DNA of 12,569 nucleotides, from assembly GCA_003158415.1 (NCBI GenBank), contig PMJA01000065.1, positions 257-12,825 of the forward strand, read 5' to 3'. The position numbers and the translations under genes were made by a program. The DNA is from Methylobacter sp. (lineage in GTDB: Bacteria; Pseudomonadota; Gammaproteobacteria; Methylococcales; Methylomonadaceae). This document shows positions 6,829-12,569 of the stretch, piece by piece (position 1 is the first letter of the stretch; every line of letters begins with the position of its first letter). The notes under the pieces are model-generated. The model saw only the letters and a list, made by a program, of their open reading frames with translations, made no database searches and had not been told where the DNA came from.

Positions 6829-6930
6829 CAGAATATCCCCCAACTCACTTATAATTATTAAACACAAGAAATTTTAGTCGTTAATGGTATCATCAACTAA
6901 TAAGTTTTGTCATTTTATGGCTCGCAGTAT
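6829..6930. promoter_or_regulatory. Divergent spacer between nhaD and the siroheme reductase gene
   Basis: This AT-rich spacer must hold the promoters for both genes. A plus-strand TATAAT stands at 6850-6855 without a good -35, and a minus-strand TTAACG, 16-base spacer, TTTAAT series could serve nhaD. I see no convincing dyad or known operator. Promoter positions here are uncertain. Confidence 0.35.
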
Positions 6931-8634
6931 ATGATTACCGGACATAATTATTCGCCAGAATGGCACTTCAACCGCTCATCCTTGTACCAATATAACGACA
7001 TCGACCAAACCCTTGTTGACGAACGGGTCGCCCAATTCAGACGACAAACCGAACAGTTTTTAAAAGGCGAAATTTCAGAAGACCAATTTCGCGCATTACG
7101 CCTAAGAAATGGTCTTTACGTTCAAACGCATGCCCCTATGTTACGAATTGCAGGCCCTTACGGCCTGCTTAATTCCAAACAACTGCGAAAACTGGCTCAT
7201 ATTGCCCGCCACTACGACAAAAACTACTGTCATTTTACCACCCGGCAAAATATCCAGTTTAACTGGCCAAAGCTGGAGCAAGTTCCTGATATACTTGAAG
7301 AATTAGCCACCGTTCAGATGCACGCCATTCAAACCAGCGGCAACTGCATGCGGAACACCACCTCCGATCATCTGGCGGGCGTTTGTGTGGATGAAATTGA
7401 AGACCCGCGCCCTTATTGCGAAATTATCCGCCAATGGACGACACTGCATCCCGAATTCGACTACCTGCCGCGCAAATTCAAAATAGCCGTCAGCGGCGCT
7501 TTGCATGATCGCGCCGCCACGCAATTTCACGACATAGGCCTGCATCTGGTTAAAAATGACGCCGACGTCGTAGGCTTTAAAGTCTTGGTAGGCGGCGGCC
7601 TGGGTCGCACGCCGGTTATCGGCCAAGTTATCAAGCCGTATCTGGAAAAAAAGCACCTGCTGTCTTATCTGGAAGCCGTGCTGCGCATATACAACCTGTT
7701 CGGCCGCCGCGATAACAAATACAAAGCCCGCATTAAAATCCTGGTCAAAGAAACCGGCATGGATCAATTCTCGGCCTTAGTCGAGCGCGAATGGCAACTC
7801 ATCCGCGACAACAACGAATTGAGCGACGAGCGCATCAGCGCCATACAAGCCCAGTTTGTCGATCCTGCCTACGAGCTGGATGCCACAGCAGATCTAAGTT
7901 TTGCTCAGCAGCAACAGGATCACAAAGCCTTTGCCACCTGGGTTAAGCACAATACGGCCGATCATAAAACCCCCGGCTATCGCGCCGCCTTCGTATCATT
8001 GAAAGCGCCCGACTCCCCGCCCGGCGACATAACCGATACGCAACTGGACGCCGTTGCCGACCTTGCCGACCGCTACAGTTTCGGGGAGATCCGGGCGACA
8101 CACAGGCAAAACCTGATCCTGGCCGACGTCAAACAAGCCGACCTTTACGCGCTCTGGCAACAACTGGACGCGCTAAAACTGGCGACACCTAATATCGGCA
8201 CCGTGACCGATATGATTTGCTGCCCCGGACTGGATTTTTGCTCGCTCGCCAATGCCGGTTCCATCGGCATCGCCAAGGAAATCAATGAAGCGCTGGATGA
8301 TATGGATTACATCCACGACATCGGCGATTTAAAGATCAACATGTCGGGCTGCATGAACGGCTGCGCGCACCAAAGTGTCGGCCATATCGGCATCCTGGGT
8401 GTCGATAAAAAAGGCGTTGAATGGTATCAATTAACCTTGGGCGGCTCCTCGGAAAATAACGCAGCCATCGGCGAACGCCTGGGGCCTTCGGTTGCCAAAG
8501 ATCAGGTAACATTAACTATCGTCACGATACTCAATGTTTACGTCAAACTCCGTCTGGAAGATGAATCCTTCCTGGACATGGTCAACCGGGTTGGCATCAC
8601 CCCATTCAAAGAGCAAGTCTATGCAAATCATTAA
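6931..8634 (+). CDS. cysI: Siroheme/4Fe-4S assimilatory sulfite (or nitrite) reductase
   Basis: The enzyme carries out the six-electron reduction of sulfite to sulfide (or nitrite to ammonia) at a coupled siroheme-[4Fe-4S] centre. The cluster motif is complete in the C-terminal half: C431 and C437 (CCPGLDFC, CX5C) with C474 and C478 (SGCMNGC, CX3C), numbered from the ATG at 6931. The N-terminal ferredoxin-like part contains HFTTRQNIQFNWPKLEQVPD and MHAIQTSGNCMRNTT, typical of the proteobacterial CysI variant encoded next to DUF934 proteins. No CysJ flavoprotein gene is present, so the electron donor is unknown. The start is uncertain. ATG 6931 gives 567 residues; TTG 6982 gives 550 and begins MYQY, which aligns with the usual family N-terminus; neither has a clear ribosome binding site. 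The context favours sulfite as substrate, but nitrite cannot be excluded. Confidence 0.9.
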   Translation: MITGHNYSPEWHFNRSSLYQYNDIDQTLVDERVAQFRRQTEQFLKGEISEDQFRALRLRNGLYVQTHAPMLRIAGPYGLLNSKQLRKLAHIARHYDKNYCHFTTRQNIQFNWPKLEQVPDILEELATVQMHAIQTSGNCMRNTTSDHLAGVCVDEIEDPRPYCEIIRQWTTLHPEFDYLPRKFKIAVSGALHDRAATQFHDIGLHLVKNDADVVGFKVLVGGGLGRTPVIGQVIKPYLEKKHLLSYLEAVLRIYNLFGRRDNKYKARIKILVKETGMDQFSALVEREWQLIRDNNELSDERISAIQAQFVDPAYELDATADLSFAQQQQDHKAFATWVKHNTADHKTPGYRAAFVSLKAPDSPPGDITDTQLDAVADLADRYSFGEIRATHRQNLILADVKQADLYALWQQLDALKLATPNIGTVTDMICCPGLDFCSLANAGSIGIAKEINEALDDMDYIHDIGDLKINMSGCMNGCAHQSVGHIGILGVDKKGVEWYQLTLGGSSENNAAIGERLGPSVAKDQVTLTIVTILNVYVKLRLEDESFLDMVNRVGITPFKEQVYANH

Positions 8635-9073
8635 AGATCAAAAAATTATCGATAATACCTGGAACTATATCGCCGATGATGCCGAACTGAAAGCCGGTGA
8701 CATCAGCGTTTCCCTAGCCCGATGGCAACAAGACAAGCCGCAATTATTAGCCCGCGACGGGAAACTCGGCATCAGACTGGGCGCTACCGATAGCGTAGCT
8801 GAGCTGGCTGACGACTTGGCGCATATTCAACTCATTGAACTGGATTTCCCCGATTTTGCCGATGGACGTCTGTTTTCGCAAGCCTGGCTACTGAGAGGTC
8901 GCTATCATTATCAGGGCGAAATCAGGGCGACAGGCCATTACATGCCGGATCAGGTTTTTTATTTATCGCGGGTCGGCGTCAATGCTTTTAGTGCTGAAAA
9001 AGTGGAAGATCTGCCGGTAACTTTATCCCATTTGCATGACTTTACCGTCAACTATCAAAACTCGATTAATTAA
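8621..9073 (+). CDS. DUF934 protein, partner of the siroheme reductase
   Basis: The 150-residue product belongs to DUF934, a family found almost always beside CysI-type siroheme reductases in proteobacteria. It is presumed to assist the reductase, perhaps as a small subunit or in electron transfer, but the function is not established. The recognisable core is DGRLFSQAWLLRGRYHYQGE (81-100) followed by IRATGHYMPDQVFYLSRVGVNAF (101-123). The ATG lies 14 bases inside the reductase gene, so translation is probably coupled. The protein has no signal peptide, membrane segment or cysteine cluster, so it is unlikely to carry an iron-sulfur centre. The family call is secure and the role is inferred from neighbourhood. 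Confidence 0.88.
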   Translation: MQIIKDQKIIDNTWNYIADDAELKAGDISVSLARWQQDKPQLLARDGKLGIRLGATDSVAELADDLAHIQLIELDFPDFADGRLFSQAWLLRGRYHYQGEIRATGHYMPDQVFYLSRVGVNAFSAEKVEDLPVTLSHLHDFTVNYQNSIN

Positions 9074-9085
9074 CCCGATTAGCAA

Positions 9086-10183
9086 GTGTACAAATCACTC
9101 CAGGCAGGCAGGGCTATTGCAGCAATACTGGTCGTTCTTTTTCATCTCGGTATCGCCATATCAGCGGATAAATATTTTGGGATTACAGCGTTTTCTATTC
9201 CATTTTCATTCGGCGGGGCTGGCGTCAATTTTTTTTTCGTCCTTAGCGGGTTTATTATTCTTACCGCACATCGAAATGATATTTTTCAGCCGCGCCAGCT
9301 AAAAAGCTATATTAAAAAACGACTTATCCGCATATATCCTACTTACTGGATAATTTTTCTTTCGGTGTTTTTTCTAGCCCTCGCATCGGCTGCATTGCGA
9401 AACACCGTTCCACATAATGCCTTTATTTTACTGAAATCGTTATTTCTTATCCCGCAAGACATCGGTGCGCCCGTTATCATCGTCGCGTGGACGCTTCAGT
9501 ATGAAATGCTTTTCTATTTGTTCTTCGCATTTTTAATCCTAAGCAGATGGTTATCAATCATTGCCGTACTCGCTTTTATATATATCTACATTAACTACCA
9601 TGGCGCTCCATTGCTCCCGCTTCCTCTCTTATTTTTGTCTAGCGACAATATTTTGCTTTTCGTCATGGGTATGGCAGTTTCTGTAACCTGCACATCAAAA
9701 ATAGCGGCCATGAAAAATAAGCCCGTCTTTTATACCAGCGTCGGTATAGTTGGGGTAATGCTTTTTTTGCTTCTTGCTTTATCTACCGTCACAGATAAAA
9801 GCTACGCATCCACAAACGGCATTAATAGGCTAATAGCATGGCAAAACTTACTGTACGGGCTGGCAAGCAGCTTAATAATATTTTGTCTTGTAAAGGCGGA
9901 AGATGAAGGCCACATTATTGGGGGACATGGCGGCTTACAACTATTGGGAAACTCGTCTTATGCTTTATATTTGATCCACTATCCACTAATCAGCGTTCTC
10001 TGTAAGTTGTCCCTGTTAATTCAACTCAACAAATTCGGCGTTACCGGCGCAATGATTGCTTATATCATTATCTTCGGCATCTGCCTCCTGAGTTCGGTAG
10101 TATTTTTTTTATGGATAGAAAAACCCGTTATCACCTACTTGCGAAATCGCCCCATTAACATTCTGCAAAATCCATCAGCCTGA
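9086..10183 (+). CDS. Membrane acyltransferase family 3 (OafA/YrhL-type)
   Basis: Family 3 acyltransferases move acetyl or other acyl groups across the inner membrane onto extracytoplasmic sugars such as O-antigen, exopolysaccharide or other glycans. The 365-residue product has about ten membrane segments. Family motifs are R9 with H20 (LQAGRAIAAILVVLFH), GVNFFFVLSGFIIL (46-59), RLIRIYPTYW (79-88), WTLQYEMLFYLFF (135-147), LGNSSYALYLIHYP (287-300) and WIEKP (343-347). There is no C-terminal SGNH domain. The start must be GTG 9086 because an in-frame TAG ends at 9082; no ribosome binding site precedes it, so translation may rely on coupling to DUF934, whose stop is 12 bp upstream. The gene is visibly richer in A/T runs than its neighbours, hinting at separate origin. 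Its 3' end overlaps the convergent phosphopantetheinyl transferase gene by 29 bp. The acceptor substrate is unknown. Confidence 0.92.
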   Translation: MYKSLQAGRAIAAILVVLFHLGIAISADKYFGITAFSIPFSFGGAGVNFFFVLSGFIILTAHRNDIFQPRQLKSYIKKRLIRIYPTYWIIFLSVFFLALASAALRNTVPHNAFILLKSLFLIPQDIGAPVIIVAWTLQYEMLFYLFFAFLILSRWLSIIAVLAFIYIYINYHGAPLLPLPLLFLSSDNILLFVMGMAVSVTCTSKIAAMKNKPVFYTSVGIVGVMLFLLLALSTVTDKSYASTNGINRLIAWQNLLYGLASSLIIFCLVKAEDEGHIIGGHGGLQLLGNSSYALYLIHYPLISVLCKLSLLIQLNKFGVTGAMIAYIIIFGICLLSSVVFFLWIEKPVITYLRNRPINILQNPSA

Positions 10184-10844
10184 TAACGGAAAACGGCTTG
10201 TCCGCCACGACTGCGCTGCAAATCTCTCCCCCCAAATCAACATCCAGAATATGCCACGCGGTCACCTGCCCACACAGTTCCGGCACTCTTAAAAATTCTG
10301 CGAAATTTTCGGAATTAATAACACAGCGGTTTAATCCTAAAGCAATACCTCGCCCCGTGGCCTTTACAAAAGCTTCCTTCCGCGTCCAGAAACGGTAAAA
10401 CGCTTGGTTTTTTTGGGGTTCCGGCAGCTGACTCCAGTAGGCGGCTTCTTCCTCGGAAAAACATTTCTCCACCAAGCCGGACAAGTTATGTCTGGGTTTG
10501 CAAATCTCAATATCGACGCCCAACTGACACAGCCGGGCGACGGCTATCATTACCCTATCTGCGGTATGCGACAGGTTGAACACCAGCTCAGGATAATCGG
10601 CAAGATAGGGTTTGCCGTGCCCTGTTTTTTTTATGTTTAGATTTTCCGGCAGCTCGTTAAGCGTTTGAGCTAACAGAACGCGTAAGCGTCCATGTATTTC
10701 CACATAGCGCTTGTGCAGCAAGGGATTATGTATTTTTCCGGCGTGAATTTTCTCATCTGCATCCAGGACACGCCAGTACGCTGGATAATGCGCGTCTTCG
10801 GCGTTGACCTTGCCGTGCCATATTTCTACTGTTCCTGTATTCAT
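10155..10844 (-). CDS. Sfp-type 4'-phosphopantetheinyl transferase
   Basis: This enzyme transfers the phosphopantetheine arm of coenzyme A to a serine of acyl- or peptidyl-carrier proteins, activating fatty-acid-like, polyketide or nonribosomal peptide synthases. The 229-residue length fits the Sfp/HetI class of two tandem half-domains. Visible motifs are GHGKPYL (76-82), FNLSHT (89-94), GVDIE with the Mg-binding D111 and E113, FSEEE (129-133) and FWTRKEAFVKATGRGI (152-167), which holds W153, K156, E157 and K161. The ATG at 10844-10842 shares its first base with the TGA of the gamma-glutamyltransferase gene (TGATG), so the two are probably translationally coupled. No carrier-protein or synthase gene is in the window, so the target is unknown. 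The 3' end overlaps the acyltransferase gene. Confidence 0.93.
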   Translation of the reverse strand: MNTGTVEIWHGKVNAEDAHYPAYWRVLDADEKIHAGKIHNPLLHKRYVEIHGRLRVLLAQTLNELPENLNIKKTGHGKPYLADYPELVFNLSHTADRVMIAVARLCQLGVDIEICKPRHNLSGLVEKCFSEEEAAYWSQLPEPQKNQAFYRFWTRKEAFVKATGRGIALGLNRCVINSENFAEFLRVPELCGQVTAWHILDVDLGGEICSAVVADKPFSVIRLMDFAEC

Positions 10845-12568
10845 CAATGCCCGACAACCGCCTCCAATGCTGTTGCCTTGACTCCTTCTTCCTCTGGAGA
10901 GGGCTCTGCACTCTTTAAGTCAACAACATTAACAAGCGCCCTGCCCTCCCCCCGTTTATCGCTGGCGGCGGCCAATGCCTTGGTCGTTTTATTCAACAGC
11001 ACCGCCTGCATATCGCCATAAGGGTAAGGCGCAGCTTTCAGCTGATGGCCCAGCGCAGCCAGCCCTGTTATCTCGGCGTCAGAGAGTGCGCCCTTTTCAT
11101 ATTCGATCACATCGGGTATGAATTGATGATGAAATCGCGGCACATTCACCCAGGAATCCGGCCCGTTGCCCTGGGCAAAATCCAGCGCCGCCAACAGCAC
11201 CATCGAAATAATACGACTGCCGCCCGGCGTGCCTAAAACGGCGATACCGGTGTCGTTTTCAAGAAACGTAGGCGTCATGCTGGACAACATGCGTTTACCG
11301 GGTGCAATGGCATTGGCGATGCCGCCGACCAATCCGTAGCCGTTCATAGCGCCCGGCAGGCTGACAAAGTCATCCATTTCATCATTCAATATCACGCCGG
11401 TGCCTTTAGCGACAAAACCCGAACCGAACGGAAAATTAACGCTGAGCGTCGCCGCCACCCGGTTGCCTGCCTCGTCGATAATGGAAAAATGCGTGGTATT
11501 AGTGCCTTCGGGTTGCGGCAGACTCTCGCCTGACAGCGAACTGCTGGGCAAGCCTTTATCCGTCCGTATGCTGCTGCGAAGTCCTGCGGCATAATCCTCG
11601 TTCAACAAGCGTTTAACCGGGATATCTACAAAATCGGCATCGCCTAAATATAACGAGCGGTCGTGATAAGCGCGGCGCAGCGCCTCCGCTATCAAATGCT
11701 TGCGGGTGATTGCATCGCTGTGTTGTAAATCGTAGCCCGACAGAATATTTAACGCTTCAATCAAAACGATGCCGCCGGAAGATGACGGCGCGGCGCTGGT
11801 GATCTTTATGCCTTTGTATAACCCTCTGACCGGCTCCCGCTCGATAACCTGATAGGATTCAAGATCGGCTTTCGTCCAAATGCCGCCCGCTTTTTGAACG
11901 CCATCCACCAATTTTTCGGCTATATCGCCGCTGTAAAAGCCGTCCCGGCCCGATTCGGCCAGCTGCATTAAGGTCTGCGCCAAATCCGGCTGTCTGAGTA
12001 TCGAGTAAAGTTGCGGCAGCTTGCCTTCATCAAGAAATATCGTAGCGGTATCAGGATACTGCTTGATCAGCTCGGCCCTAAATTTGAGCAACTTCAAATA
12101 TCGCCCGCCGACGGCAAAACCTGTCTGCGCATAGCGGATGGCCGGAGCCAAACTTTCGGCCAATGACAACTGCCCGTATTTTTCCGAAATATGCACCAAG
12201 CCCGCAGGCAGTCCTGGAATTGCGGTAGCTAAGGCTCCGTCGACCGCCAGCTTTGGAATCACCTTGCCGTCTTTATCCAGATACATGGATTTATGAGCCG
12301 CCAGCGGCGCTTTTTCACGGCCATCGATCAGCGTTTCAAAGCCGTCTTTTTCCCTGTGCAGCAACCAGTAACCGCCGCCGCCCAAGCCGGAACCCGACGG
12401 CTCCACCACCGCCAAAGCAGCGCTCACCGCCACCGCCGCATCGAACACATTGCCACCCTTAGCCAGGATTTCAAATCCCGCCGCCGTCGCCAACGGATGT
12501 GCGCTGGCTATCGCCGCCTTATGCCCCTCGGCATAAGTTTGAGCGCCCCAGAAAACTACGATAAACAG
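10844..12568 (-). CDS. ggt: Gamma-glutamyltransferase precursor, 5' end beyond the window
   Basis: The enzyme hydrolyses or transfers the gamma-glutamyl group of glutathione and related compounds in the periplasm, and matures by self-cleavage into two subunits. The frame runs to the window edge; 574 residues are visible and only the start and first signal-peptide residues are missing. The visible N-terminus (LFIVVFWGAQTYA) looks like the end of a signal peptide. Key features are EPSGSGLGGGGYW near residues 56-68, APSSSGG near 260-266, the autocleavage and nucleophile Thr in TTHFSIID at about T358, NDEMDDF near 395-401, and YGLVGGIANA with GKRMLSSMTPT, which correspond to the lid-loop region of E. 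coli GGT. The family normally ends soon after the conserved SDKRGEGRA; here about 30 further residues follow. The stop overlaps the start of the phosphopantetheinyl transferase gene. Confidence 0.93.
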   Translation of the reverse strand: MFIVVFWGAQTYAEGHKAAIASAHPLATAAGFEILAKGGNVFDAAVAVSAALAVVEPSGSGLGGGGYWLLHREKDGFETLIDGREKAPLAAHKSMYLDKDGKVIPKLAVDGALATAIPGLPAGLVHISEKYGQLSLAESLAPAIRYAQTGFAVGGRYLKLLKFRAELIKQYPDTATIFLDEGKLPQLYSILRQPDLAQTLMQLAESGRDGFYSGDIAEKLVDGVQKAGGIWTKADLESYQVIEREPVRGLYKGIKITSAAPSSSGGIVLIEALNILSGYDLQHSDAITRKHLIAEALRRAYHDRSLYLGDADFVDIPVKRLLNEDYAAGLRSSIRTDKGLPSSSLSGESLPQPEGTNTTHFSIIDEAGNRVAATLSVNFPFGSGFVAKGTGVILNDEMDDFVSLPGAMNGYGLVGGIANAIAPGKRMLSSMTPTFLENDTGIAVLGTPGGSRIISMVLLAALDFAQGNGPDSWVNVPRFHHQFIPDVIEYEKGALSDAEITGLAALGHQLKAAPYPYGDMQAVLLNKTTKALAAASDKRGEGRALVNVVDLKSAEPSPEEEGVKATALEAVVGH

Positions 12569-12569
12569 T

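Noticed and set aside
7303..7767. A 154-codon minus-strand frame inside the siroheme reductase gene
   Set aside because: It is antisense to a strongly conserved part of the reductase and resembles no family.
8534..8620. Longer DUF934 start within the reductase gene
   Set aside because: The upstream residues are an out-of-frame reading of the reductase; the recognisable DUF934 protein begins at ATG 8621.
10155..10183. Possible frameshift joining the acyltransferase and transferase genes
   Set aside because: The genes lie on opposite strands, both reach normal family endings, and a 29-bp convergent overlap is not unusual.
1..12569. CRISPR array, IS element, prophage, toxin-antitoxin or defence genes
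   Set aside because: No regularly spaced direct repeats, transposase, integrase or defence-type domains are visible; all sizeable genes are assigned except one small membrane protein and the truncated left-edge frame.

Overview
The window reads as ordinary chromosome of a gammaproteobacterium of moderate GC content. The set of NhaD antiporter, MlaA lipoprotein, a Crc/ExoIII-type nuclease, AmpG-like permease, siroheme reductase with a DUF934 partner, and gamma-glutamyltransferase fits free-living aquatic or soil gammaproteobacteria. The general style (Ala/Asn/Lys-rich proteins, AT-rich spacers) recalls Methylococcales methanotrophs such as Methylobacter or Methylomonas. That placement is an impression: no methane-oxidation or other diagnostic gene is present. 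I see no tRNA, rRNA, CRISPR array, IS element, integrase or phage gene.

Left part (1-3000). The 3' end of an unidentified gene overlaps a nitrilase-superfamily amidohydrolase gene by 11 bp. Next is a minus-strand gene for a small unknown membrane protein. An AT-rich divergent spacer with a perfect 12-bp dyad separates it from mlaA, which encodes the outer-membrane lipoprotein of the Mla lipid-trafficking pathway. The 278-bp spacer after mlaA holds three hairpin-forming sequences and no gene.

Middle part (3000-6900). rpmE (ribosomal protein L31, zinc form, minus strand) diverges from an exonuclease III-like gene across a very short shared promoter region. The nuclease resembles Pseudomonas Crc closely but keeps the catalytic residues that Crc lost. 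It converges, with 2 bp between stops, on an AmpG-like muropeptide permease. Upstream of that on the same strand is nhaD, a Na+/H+ antiporter, which ends in the clearest intrinsic terminator of the window.

Right part (6900-12569). Divergent from nhaD is a sulfur/nitrogen assimilation pair: a siroheme/4Fe-4S sulfite (or nitrite) reductase overlapping a DUF934 partner gene by 14 bp. An AT-richer OafA-type membrane acyltransferase follows after 12 bp. On the opposite strand, a periplasmic gamma-glutamyltransferase (its first residues lie beyond the window edge) is joined by a TGATG stop/start overlap to an Sfp-type phosphopantetheinyl transferase, whose 3' end overlaps the acyltransferase 3' end by 29 bp.

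I found no convincing undescribed multi-gene system. The observations most worth following are the catalytically intact Crc relative, the dyad between the membrane-protein gene and mlaA, the coupling of the gamma-glutamyltransferase to a phosphopantetheinyl transferase, and a possible repeat-derived tail on the gamma-glutamyltransferase.
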